The translations under genes and the position numbers were made by a program. A DNA stretch of 64,000 nucleotides from Micavibrio aeruginosavorus EPB. GTDB taxonomy: Bacteria; Pseudomonadota; Alphaproteobacteria; Micavibrionales; Micavibrionaceae. Under the pieces are notes generated by a model. It saw only the letters and a list, made by a program, of their open reading frames with translations. It was not told where the DNA came from and made no database searches. The stretch lies in the NCBI RefSeq assembly GCF_000348745.1, contig NC_020812.1:815444-879443 (forward strand), written 5' to 3'. Every line of letters begins with the position of its first letter. Position 1 is the stretch's first letter. Shown here one piece after another: positions 27,726 to 35,234 of this stretch.

Positions 27726-28703
27726 CTATTCGTAGAAGAAGACGGAAGCCCTGATTTTCTGGCCTTCCATCTCGGTTCCGGCTTCGACGCGGTCTTCGCT
27801 CTTGATCTCTCCCCCGGCTGTGGCGGAGGTTTTACCGGCAAAAACCTGTCCCGAGGCTTTGACCTGGACCGTATCGTCCAGAGAATCCACGGCGACGGTC
27901 CCATTGACGTGTAATTTGGCTTTAGGCTGGGCCTCGCCGATGCCGACATTGGCATTGTTTTTGTTGGCAATTTCCAGGCCTGAGGCCGTCGGGGCGGCGA
28001 CCCAGACGCTGGTTTCGCGTGGATACAGGCTGTAAACCAGACGATCGTCGAAGTGGTTTGCGCTGTTCACATCGTTCATGGTGGCATAGTCAAGATCGGT
28101 AAAAACAGCGTCACCGTCACAATTCTCAATATCGGCCGCCCCACCGGTGCAGGCGGTTCCAATGGCGGCTGACAGAAGGCTGCGCGCCCCTTTCCCATCG
28201 GGGCCGTGGTTAACCAGTACAAACGGAACGGTCCGCTCCTCACCATTTTTATTGACGATCCGCACGGCGGTGGCATCGGTAAAACCATCCGTTTGCGTCA
28301 ACGAAGCGGTCACGGCATAGGTCATTTTACGGTCAAAAAAATCAGCCGCCAGGTGGTATGGCAGGTTCAACGCATGCACCGGCACCATTCCCTGCACCAC
28401 GCCGCTGCCTGCGGGGCATCCCGTCGTCATTTCTTTGCCAAAATCATTGTTGTCTGGCGTTAGAGTTGGATCAGCGGGGCAGGGAAGGCGGTTGTTCTGT
28501 TCGGCATAGAATGCGAGCGCAGAGGTGATCCGTTCCCGGGTTTGAAATTCCTCCCGCACGGCCTTGTCATTCTTGTAACTTGTGTAAACATGCAAAATCC
28601 CGCTCAGCAAAAAGCCAAGGATCATCATCGAGATTGCCATTTCAATCAGGGTGAAGCCGGATTGTGACGCTCGTGTATCGCAGAGGCGGTCTGTACGAAT
28701 CAT
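27726..28703 (-). CDS. Long pseudopilin with tail-fibre-like segment (third of three)
   Basis: The 325-residue product starts with a short leader and the type IV prepilin motif SGFTLIEMAISMMILGFLL, with Gly before the cleavage site and Glu at +5. It is about twice the usual minor-pilin length. After a conserved LPCPADPTLTP block and a FDDRLVYSLYPRETSVWV block comes NVGIGEAQPKAKLHVNGTV. This resembles the GIG..P..KLHV.G segments of phage tail-fibre and S74-chaperone proteins. The C-terminal region is rich in V, G and E and ends KIRASVFFYE. I take the ATG after GGGAGG as start. It lies 11 bases from the stop of the preceding paralogue. Likely a minor subunit of a pilus or type II-like structure. 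Confidence 0.8.
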   Translation of the reverse strand: MIRTDRLCDTRASQSGFTLIEMAISMMILGFLLSGILHVYTSYKNDKAVREEFQTRERITSALAFYAEQNNRLPCPADPTLTPDNNDFGKEMTTGCPAGSGVVQGMVPVHALNLPYHLAADFFDRKMTYAVTASLTQTDGFTDATAVRIVNKNGEERTVPFVLVNHGPDGKGARSLLSAAIGTACTGGAADIENCDGDAVFTDLDYATMNDVNSANHFDDRLVYSLYPRETSVWVAAPTASGLEIANKNNANVGIGEAQPKAKLHVNGTVAVDSLDDTVQVKASGQVFAGKTSATAGGEIKSEDRVEAGTEMEGQKIRASVFFYE

Positions 28704-28714
28704 GTTATGCCTCC

Positions 28715-29755
28715 CTAGTTGCATGCCGAAATATCAATATTATAACAAAAACGCCCCGCGCGGATAACTTCTCCGGCCTCGGCGGCGTCTTTGGTGATGA
28801 TATTGCGTTCAGCTTCGACACGATCACCGCGGATTGTGGCATTGGTTTGGGCTTCAATTGTGCCGCGCGTGATAATATCGCCAGATGCGCTGGCACCGCC
28901 AGCATCAACATTCAGGTTACCGCCACGAACACTCAATTTTGCATCGGGATTGTCGACGCCGATGCCGATATTGCCCGTGTTTCGGCTGACAATGTTTACA
29001 CCGGAATCATCCGGTGTAATAACCCACAGGGTTGTTTCCTTTTGGACCAAGCTGTAAATCACGGAATCGTCGAAATGGTTTGCGTTATTCACATTGTTGA
29101 GCGGCGCGTAAGGAAGATCACGGAACGCAACATCGCCATCGCAGTTTTCTGAATCTGCTGCGGCTGACCCACAGGCAACCGTTACCGTCGTCCCATCGAC
29201 GCGATAGGCACCTTTCATGTCCGGACCGTGACTGATCACAATGAAGGGGGCGGTTTTATCGGTATCGACGATGGTGTTCGATGCGTCTCTGCCTCTACCG
29301 CGGATCTGGATTTCGTTGGCGCCGGTGTTGAATGTGGCCGTGTTTGTTTTTGTGCCAGTTACGGCATAAAGCAGTTTGTTTTGATATCCATCGCCAACCA
29401 TTTCGAATGGTAAGTTCAAATCAAAAACTGGTAAGGCGCCTTGGGCAACCAGTGTTGTGTTACAGGTCGCGGCGGCCTTTCCAAAATTGGCATCCTGTGG
29501 GCGCAGATCGAGGCGCGCGGGGCAGGGGTAACGACCATTTTTCTGCAAATACACGGCCATGGCGGATGTTATTTTTTCCTGGGTGACGCGCTCTTCAACA
29601 TTGGAGCGTTCGGTTCTGTAGATATCGTAGAGCTGGATGAAGGCGCTGGCCAACAGCCCGATAATCGCCACACCAATCGCCAGCTCGATCAATGAAAATC
29701 CAGCTTGCGAAACGTGTGATTTGTGTGTGTGTGGCGTCCACTTTTTCATCATCAT
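28715..29755 (-). CDS. Long pseudopilin with tail-fibre-like segment (second of three)
   Basis: The 346-residue protein has the prepilin signature AGFSLIELAIGVAIIGLL near residues 18-35. The same downstream order as its neighbours follows: RYPCPARLDLRP, CDGDVAFRDLPYAPLNNVNN, HFDDSVIYSLVQKETTLWV, and then NTGNIGIGVDNPDAKLSVRG. The C-terminus carries alternating short beta-like phrases (ATIRGDRVEAERNIITKDAA) and ends with two cysteines (CYNIDISACN). Its ATG overlaps the stop of the preceding gene by four bases (ATGA), so translation is coupled. Three tandem copies that diverge most at the C-terminus suggest a heteromeric tip or baseplate-like complex. Confidence 0.8.
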   Translation of the reverse strand: MMMKKWTPHTHKSHVSQAGFSLIELAIGVAIIGLLASAFIQLYDIYRTERSNVEERVTQEKITSAMAVYLQKNGRYPCPARLDLRPQDANFGKAAATCNTTLVAQGALPVFDLNLPFEMVGDGYQNKLLYAVTGTKTNTATFNTGANEIQIRGRGRDASNTIVDTDKTAPFIVISHGPDMKGAYRVDGTTVTVACGSAAADSENCDGDVAFRDLPYAPLNNVNNANHFDDSVIYSLVQKETTLWVITPDDSGVNIVSRNTGNIGIGVDNPDAKLSVRGGNLNVDAGGASASGDIITRGTIEAQTNATIRGDRVEAERNIITKDAAEAGEVIRAGRFCYNIDISACN

Positions 29756-31038
29756 TGGCAGTCCGCAGTCAGGGCAGGTTTATAGCAGAATTTGGGGGCA
29801 ATCGCCTGGCCGCCGCCCAAACCGTCTTCGACAACAATATTTTCCTGCGCGATTACAGTTGTATCGGCTTTGACCTGTGATTGTTCAAGGCTGGCTGCTG
29901 TTGTTCCTACAGCTCTTAAATCGCCATCAATCTCAACGTTGCCGCCATAAACGCTCAGGCGGGCCTTGTCGTCAATTCCGGCTGTTCCAGGGATGCCAAT
30001 GCTCAGCGACTGAGATGTTTCGGTGTCCAGAACAACGTTACGGTTGTCAACACTGGCTCCTTGGGCCCAACGCCATACGTCTTTTTCACGCAAATAACCG
30101 TTGAGTGAGAATTCAACGCGGTCATCAAAATGGTTGTTGTTGTTCATATCACCCATACCGGCAAACGGCATGGCGCGGAATACGGCGTCATTGTCACAAT
30201 TTTCATTGTCGAGCGCCGATGTTGTTCCGCAGTTAAATGCGCGCACGCCGCTTTCATCAACCCATGCGCCTTTGGTGTCCGGCCCGTGACTCAAAACCAC
30301 AAAGGGGACAAGGTCGGCGGTGGCCTGTTGTCCGTTGCGGTTGATAATTCGTATATTGCCGGACACGGGGTCCTGACTCAGCTTTGTTGCATCACGGGTC
30401 ACGGCATAAGTGAGTTTCGTTCCATAGATATCACGACCTAAACTGTCGACCACGCATTTGCGGCTGGTTTCTGTTACGTTTAATGTGTTGCGATCCGCTT
30501 CTGTATCCTGGTCGAAATCACCATAATCGGCGTAGTTCGCATCGTTATCGAAGAAAATTTGTTGAACGCTGTTCAGCTTGTTTTGAAACACTTGTTTCAA
30601 GTTGTCTGGTAAGTCAGCATCATCTGTTTCCGTGCATCCCATCGCGCGGTTCAACGCGCGCACCGGTACGGAGCCAATAATCACCGTTCCGCTGCCAATG
30701 CCAGGTGCGGCCGCTCCGCCTGCTGGGGCCATGCAATTTCCACCTGCATCAAAGTTTGGTTCTCCATAATTGGGGTCGCCGGGACGCAAGGTTGGCGATG
30801 CCGGGCAGGGGTAGAAACCATAGATACGATAGTATTCGGCCATGCCCAGAAGGACGGAATCAAAAATCCCGTTCATGCGCGCACTTTTAATCTCGCCGTC
30901 CTGGTTGAGGATGTTAAACACGGCCCCCATGATCAGGCTGGTGATCATGACGACAATAACCATTTCAAGCAGGGTAAACCCCCCCTGTGCAGAGGGAGTG
31001 AGCGATGGGTTTTTCACTGTGCTCAGCCGAGTGTGCAT
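29752..31038 (-). CDS. Long pseudopilin (first of three)
   Basis: The longest of the three pseudopilins at 428 residues, it carries QGGFTLLEMVIVVMITSLIM at its N-terminus. Relative to the other two it holds an extra section after the PCPASPTLRPGDPNYGEP block. The central motif CDNDAVFRAMPFAGMGDMNN and the HFDDRVEFSLNGYL segment are shared. The tail-fibre-like part is more divergent (LSIGIPGTAGIDDKARLSVY GGN). The C-terminus again contains cysteines (FCYKPALTADCQ). It follows the large Cys-rich gene after a terminator-like hairpin, so the three pseudopilins and the vWA gene may form a separate transcript. No prepilin peptidase or assembly ATPase is in the window. Confidence 0.8.
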   Translation of the reverse strand: MHTRLSTVKNPSLTPSAQGGFTLLEMVIVVMITSLIMGAVFNILNQDGEIKSARMNGIFDSVLLGMAEYYRIYGFYPCPASPTLRPGDPNYGEPNFDAGGNCMAPAGGAAAPGIGSGTVIIGSVPVRALNRAMGCTETDDADLPDNLKQVFQNKLNSVQQIFFDNDANYADYGDFDQDTEADRNTLNVTETSRKCVVDSLGRDIYGTKLTYAVTRDATKLSQDPVSGNIRIINRNGQQATADLVPFVVLSHGPDTKGAWVDESGVRAFNCGTTSALDNENCDNDAVFRAMPFAGMGDMNNNNHFDDRVEFSLNGYLREKDVWRWAQGASVDNRNVVLDTETSQSLSIGIPGTAGIDDKARLSVYGGNVEIDGDLRAVGTTAASLEQSQVKADTTVIAQENIVVEDGLGGGQAIAPKFCYKPALTADCQ

Positions 31039-31198
31039 ACGCAGTATCCAGTCCTTACACCAATACTCATAAAGATGTACTTTTCTGATCTCGTTTCAAT
31101 GCGGAATTATGTGTGAAATCAAGAGGAAAGCACGTGTGATTGGCCGCAGTGACCGAGATTCAACGCAATTTTATCAATCAATGTTTAATGGGGTGTTA

Positions 31199-31237
31199 AA
31201 TAACGGGCTTTATTGAAAGACAATAAAGCCCGTTATT
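31199..31237 (-). terminator. Strong hairpin terminator after the Cys-repeat protein gene
   Basis: Two 17-base arms (AATAACGGGCTTTATTG and its exact complement) flank a five-base loop. The hairpin sits eight bases beyond the stop codon of the frameshifted extension, not the zero-frame stop. This fits the longer product being the real one. Confidence 0.8.
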
Positions 31238-31244
31238 GTGTAAC

Positions 31245-31430
31245 TTATTTATATTCGCATATTGCATATTCTCTATCGATGCTTGTTTCGCCACCGCCAC
31301 AGGAGAACATCTTGGACGTATAACGCAAGTCACCCTGTGTCCCCGTGCCACCCATATTGGCATATTCATATTGGTTGTAACACTTGCCACCCACTATATA
31401 GCGGATGCCACTGACATAGCTGCCACACCC
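31245..31430 (-). other. Minus-one-frame continuation of the Cys-repeat protein (frameshift product)
   Basis: Where the zero frame reads CCG AAA AAG GGT and ends 11 codons later, the -1 frame continues GGG TGT GGC for 61 codons to TAA. The encoded GCGSYVSGIRYIVGGKCYNQ and the following Cys-, Tyr- and Gly-rich residues closely match the style of the upstream cysteine repeats (C.GSY). The frame is free of stops up to the terminator. The shift falls exactly on AAA AAG (31428-31436), a classic bacterial slippery sequence. It could equally be a one-base deletion or sequencing error in an A-run. Confidence 0.7.
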
Positions 31431-33547
31431 TTTTTCGGGCGTCCGCCGCCGCCGCGGCAGTAGTCGGCACGGTCAATGATTTTGTTGTTGCTGTCATAGG
31501 TACACACCAATTGCTTTTTGCGTGCGCCGCAGACCTGTTCAACATCATCGGTGCCAATGCAGCCCCAATGATAAGCAGCATCGGAATCTGCAATATTGCG
31601 ATAGGATCCAGATGTACAACCATTCCCGGAATTAGCAGGTTGAGCGGAGTAGGATCCCTCAAAGACAGCGCAGACGCCCGGCGTGGTGACGACAACCTTC
31701 TTCTTCACGCTACAGGTACGGTCAATCTTGTCGGTTCCTGTGCAAGCCCAGCGGAAGGCTGTTTCCGTATCGCCAAGGTCTTTATACGAACCAACAGCGC
31801 AGCCGGATGCCGCATTGCTGGCCGGTTGGGTTGAAAATTCGCCTGTATAACCTTTGCACTCACCGGAGTTCAAGACAATTTTCTTGGTCGCGGCGCAGGT
31901 GCGTGCAATCCCATCCGTTCCCGTACAGGCCCAGCGATAGGACGTATCCGTATCGCTCAGGTCGCTATAGCTCCCGGCACCACAGGCGTTGGCGGTATTG
32001 GTGGCCGGTTGGCTGGTATATTCCCCGTCATAGCTGGCGCATGAACCCGGCATCGAACAGGTGACCTTCACACTGGTCCCATGGCCCCAGGCGTGCATGT
32101 CCGAACTGCTATACCGGCGGCTGGACGGCGGAAACTGTCCGTGGAATTCGCCCGGCCACGTGCTGGTCTGCCATCCATTTTGGGCCTGCGGCGACGACGC
32201 CCAGATACGGTTGTTGATCACCGCCGGACCTTTTTGATTTAGGATAATGCTGCCCTGAAAATTGGGTTTGGAGTAAATAGTCACGGTTGTGTCGCGTCCG
32301 ATGGCAATGCCATCAAATGTAAAGGCGTCGGCATTCGCAAAAGGCTGAGAGCGGGCATACTCACCCGGGCCAACCATATTGGACGCAAAATCCGTTACCC
32401 CAATCTGGCTGAACCAGAACGGAACCGGGTCCTTGCCAATCAGCATACCAGAGACGTGGAAGAAACAGTAATTGGACGGCGGTGCCGTTTCACCGACCGG
32501 TGGTGGTTCCGGGCGGACAATGTCTTCGGATTGTTTGGTCGCAGAGCAGGAATCTGTTTTTTCACTGCTTGGAATCCCTTTACAGCTCCAGACAAATTTA
32601 TTGCCCGATTGTGTAATCGCGGTTGGAATACCGACATAGCAGCGTGCGCTGGCGTGGATGCTGGCAATATCTTTGTACGTTCCACCATTCGCCGATCCGC
32701 ACAGCCCGTTGACGGGTGGTTCCGGCGAAGGTGGCGGTGAGCCCGCGCACAGGGAGAACTGTGCCGGGAAGCAGGCGCTCTCCGTGCTGACAACGCCTGT
32801 TGGTGGTTTGCGCACGAAATCTTTATAATCGGCCAGCGAAGATTCTGGGCCGCTGGGGATCATGACGGTGCCGTTGGGATTATACCCGGACTCGCGTTCG
32901 ACCCATTTCAATTTACTGTTATCTCCCATTGGAATTTTGCCGTACTCCATGAACGCCCCGTTGGACGTATATCCATTGGCGGATAACATCTTGAACATAT
33001 CATCGCCGGTATTGGCGCTGATTTGCGATGGTGTCTGTTCGTCAAAGGCGCAAAGCTGCTTTTCCTTTGGCGAGAGCATGTTGGCGCTTGTGCATTTACT
33101 GTAGTCATCGGCGGCAACATCGGCGGCCGTGGCTTTCTTCATCACCTGATAACACAGATTTGTAACCTCGCCATTGGTGTTGGCCTTGATGGTTTGGCTG
33201 GTGATGGTTTTTCCGGCCAGATGGGTGGCCTTAATCGAGGCAACATCGCGCGTTGGCACGTCATAGCAGAAATTGAAATTATAACAGACACCAGTAACAT
33301 CTTTGTCAACGGACGACCATTTGCCGCCGATCGGTGCGCCACAATAAACTTTTGCTGTCGCACTGCCGCCTTGTTCCCCTGTGAACGTGATCGTTACAGA
33401 TGATTTGTCGCGGGAATATTCATCCAGCTTGTAGGGGGATGCTTTTGGCGGGTGGTCTTTGGGGGTTTCTGCCGCGTAAACGGGTATTGCCATGACACAG
33501 AGGACAACGCAGGAAAAGAACGCAGAAACAAAGATACGCTTACTCAT
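31394..33547 (-). CDS. Large Cys-rich secreted protein with three C-terminal cysteine repeats
   Basis: The 717-residue zero-frame product starts with a signal peptide (MSKRIFVSAFF, then PVYAAE). Its first 270 residues are paralogous to the vWA protein at the other end of the locus (WVERESG, ESACFPAQFSLCAG, CGSANGGTYKD). The middle has GRDTTVTIYSKPNFQGSII, reminiscent of a beta/gamma-crystallin Greek-key strand. The C-terminal part contains three repeats of about 61 residues with the pattern C..Y.GE.S.QPA.N, C..GSY.DL.D, YRWACTGTD, RTC. The zero frame then stops, but the -1 frame continues for 61 codons (separate entry). First gene of the pseudopilin locus; probably a surface or pilus-associated adhesin. 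Confidence 0.75.
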   Translation of the reverse strand: MSKRIFVSAFFSCVVLCVMAIPVYAAETPKDHPPKASPYKLDEYSRDKSSVTITFTGEQGGSATAKVYCGAPIGGKWSSVDKDVTGVCYNFNFCYDVPTRDVASIKATHLAGKTITSQTIKANTNGEVTNLCYQVMKKATAADVAADDYSKCTSANMLSPKEKQLCAFDEQTPSQISANTGDDMFKMLSANGYTSNGAFMEYGKIPMGDNSKLKWVERESGYNPNGTVMIPSGPESSLADYKDFVRKPPTGVVSTESACFPAQFSLCAGSPPPSPEPPVNGLCGSANGGTYKDIASIHASARCYVGIPTAITQSGNKFVWSCKGIPSSEKTDSCSATKQSEDIVRPEPPPVGETAPPSNYCFFHVSGMLIGKDPVPFWFSQIGVTDFASNMVGPGEYARSQPFANADAFTFDGIAIGRDTTVTIYSKPNFQGSIILNQKGPAVINNRIWASSPQAQNGWQTSTWPGEFHGQFPPSSRRYSSSDMHAWGHGTSVKVTCSMPGSCASYDGEYTSQPATNTANACGAGSYSDLSDTDTSYRWACTGTDGIARTCAATKKIVLNSGECKGYTGEFSTQPASNAASGCAVGSYKDLGDTETAFRWACTGTDKIDRTCSVKKKVVVTTPGVCAVFEGSYSAQPANSGNGCTSGSYRNIADSDAAYHWGCIGTDDVEQVCGARKKQLVCTYDSNNKIIDRADYCRGGGGRPKKGVAAMSVASAI
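31500..32041 (-). repeat. Three tandem cysteine-repeat units within the adhesin gene
   Basis: Units begin at the Cys codons at 32041, 31858 and 31672, giving periods of 183 and 186 bases. Each encodes the order C-(Y/F)-GE/GS-QPA-N-C-GSY-D-W-C-GTD-C with four conserved cysteines. The third unit is the most diverged. Confidence 0.85.
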
Positions 33548-33658
33548 ATAGAAACCCCTTCTAATCCATGTTTTCGCGCATGGGTAGTGCAGTGTCCTAA
33601 AATTGTAATGTGCAATGCGTTAATTTTAAATAAATTGTTCTTTATTTTCCGTAGGTTG

Positions 33659-33700
33659 CAACACAAAAGCCCTATCCATAGGGATAGGGCTTTTGTGTTG
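33659..33700 (-). terminator. Long perfect hairpin terminator downstream of the TIM-barrel gene
   Basis: CAACACAAAAGCCCTATCC pairs perfectly with GGATAGGGCTTTTGTGTTG around ATAG. It lies about 20 bases beyond the stop of the minus-strand TIM-barrel gene and upstream of the adhesin operon. Confidence 0.85.
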
Positions 33701-33720
33701 GTCCCAATAATAGCGGGTGA

Positions 33721-34410
33721 TTATGGGGCGATGTAGGGGGCGGCAATCTTTAAAACCCGCCGCACTTTATCCAGATCAAAGTGATCATCGGTGCGCACGC
33801 CTGTTTCCATGTCGATCCACGTGGTGTGGCCGTTGGCGACTTTTTCGATCATATCAATATTGTTTTGAACATTGTCCGGGTTCATACCGCCGGCATAGCC
33901 GCAAAAATGGCCAGACAAGGGGGCGTCCCAACTGTCGGGGCTGATCCCGCGGCCTGCGGATTCATCGAACAGGACGGCATGGTTGGGAACATCGGACAAG
34001 AGGGGGAGTAGGCCCGCTTTGTCTTTTGTGTATTGGATAATGAATTGATGCTGAGGGTTTTCCCGCACGCGTGCCACCAGCTCGGCCGGATCATAGCGTC
34101 CTTCGACGTCCCCAAATTTCAGGTTTAGTTGGATACGTTGGAAACCGGACATTAAATCCAGAATATCGTGCTCACCACGAATAAACCCGAGGAAGCCGCC
34201 GTCGCACAAATGCATGGCAGTATGTGGGCCTTTGTAATTCTTGGAAAAGTTCCGAATCCACTCCGCTGTGGGAAAGCGGGCTTGTCCAGCGCGTGCGGGT
34301 AAGAGCAAAATGGCCCATTCGACGAAAGGAAAATCTGCGGCAATTGCGTTCAGGTCGTCCACGCTGGTTTCATCGTCGGCACCAGTGATCGAACAATATT
34401 TTAACTTCAT
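33721..34410 (-). CDS. TIM-barrel protein resembling phosphoribosylanthranilate isomerase
   Basis: The 229-residue product reads as a (beta/alpha)8 barrel. Strand-like segments MKLKYCSITG, EWAILLL, TAMHLCDGGF, IQLNLKFG and AVLFDES occur in order, and the last part, GHFCGYAGGMNPDNVQNNID followed by WIDMETGVRTDDHFDL, mirrors the phosphate-binding end of TrpF (GYAGGL.P.NV, DV.SGVE..PG). The catalytic Cys/Asp pair of true TrpF is not obvious, and there is no trp context, so enzymatic identity is open. It is transcribed away from the DUF1826-like gene across about 130 bases and is followed by a strong terminator. Confidence 0.55.
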   Translation of the reverse strand: MKLKYCSITGADDETSVDDLNAIAADFPFVEWAILLLPARAGQARFPTAEWIRNFSKNYKGPHTAMHLCDGGFLGFIRGEHDILDLMSGFQRIQLNLKFGDVEGRYDPAELVARVRENPQHQFIIQYTKDKAGLLPLLSDVPNHAVLFDESAGRGISPDSWDAPLSGHFCGYAGGMNPDNVQNNIDMIEKVANGHTTWIDMETGVRTDDHFDLDKVRRVLKIAAPYIAP

Positions 34411-34538
34411 CGCGCGCGCTTTCTATTGGGCATTTCAATCTGACGCTGATTATGGGGAAGGGGGTGGGTATTCTCAACAGAATTTGACAGGTTGTAATTA
34501 TTTACATAATATGCAGAAAGTTTTGATGGCGCGCGAGT

Positions 34539-35234
34539 GTGAAAATGCGAACTTTTCTGGCAAAACAATGGCTTGTCCACCAATTTCGGACCAATAAACC
34601 AGTGGCAGAACCCTATGGTGGGGATGCCGGGGTCCTCTTGGCTGAAACGCCTGCGGGTTTTAAACGTCTGGCTGATCCCAATGTGCGCGCTGTGGTCTGG
34701 GTACCTCGGGATGGTTTTATGCAGGACAGTGCGGCGGATATGCGTGCAAAAATACAAAATTTGGACCCGGATGATCGCGATGTCTTGGCGTCGGCTGTCC
34801 TGATCCAGCATGGGCAACATGTTTCCGAAGATCAGAAAACCACTCTGGCCGCACGCGGACTGAAATCTGTTTTCAAACAAACATCGGGCTTTATGCGGGA
34901 TCGTCTGGACCTGATCCATGCGTTCCATGTCGCTGACGGGGCCAGCTATATCCTGCCGGTGGCAACGCTGATGAATGATAAAAATGATTCCATGAATAAT
35001 GCGGGCAATCATATGCACCGGGAACAGGCCGTGACGCAAATGCTGCACGTGCCGATTGGGCCGGGTACCGTGTGGTTGGATGATCGCGGTGAAAATGTAT
35101 CTTTGCCGGAAAATGGCTTCTTGCTGTTCAAGGGCGTCTTTTCAAAAGATCCGGAAATGGCGCTTTGGCATCGATCGCCCATCTATTCCACGCCGCAACC
35201 GCGGATGATTTTTTCATCATTTGGTGGTGCTTAA
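34539..35234 (+). CDS. DUF1826-like protein
   Basis: The 231-residue product has no signal peptide or membrane helix. The C-terminal half, with [19 protein letters not shown], then GPGTVWLDD and [10 protein letters not shown], then a WHRSP segment, follows the order FH.D...R....Y.GPGT.W, G....KG, HRSP that I recall for DUF1826. Those proteins are often found near zinc-responsive COG0523 GTPases, but no such gene is seen here. The fold may be an oxygenase-like cupin, which is speculative. The start is GTG 34539 or ATG two codons later. Its last four bases overlap the convergent recQ stop. Confidence 0.5.
   Translation: MKMRTFLAKQWLVHQFRTNKPVAEPYGGDAGVLLAETPAGFKRLADPNVRAVVWVPRDGFMQDSAADMRAKIQNLDPDDRDVLASAVLIQHGQHVSEDQKTTLAARGLKSVFKQTSGFMRDRLDLIHAFHVADGASYILPVATLMNDKNDSMNNAGNHMHREQAVTQMLHVPIGPGTVWLDDRGENVSLPENGFLLFKGVFSKDPEMALWHRSPIYSTPQPRMIFSSFGGA

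Noticed and set aside
31196-31390. Minus-strand frame of 64 codons after the Cys-repeat gene
   Set aside because: It overlaps the more convincing -1-frame tail and the terminator. Its own sequence shows no link to the adhesin.
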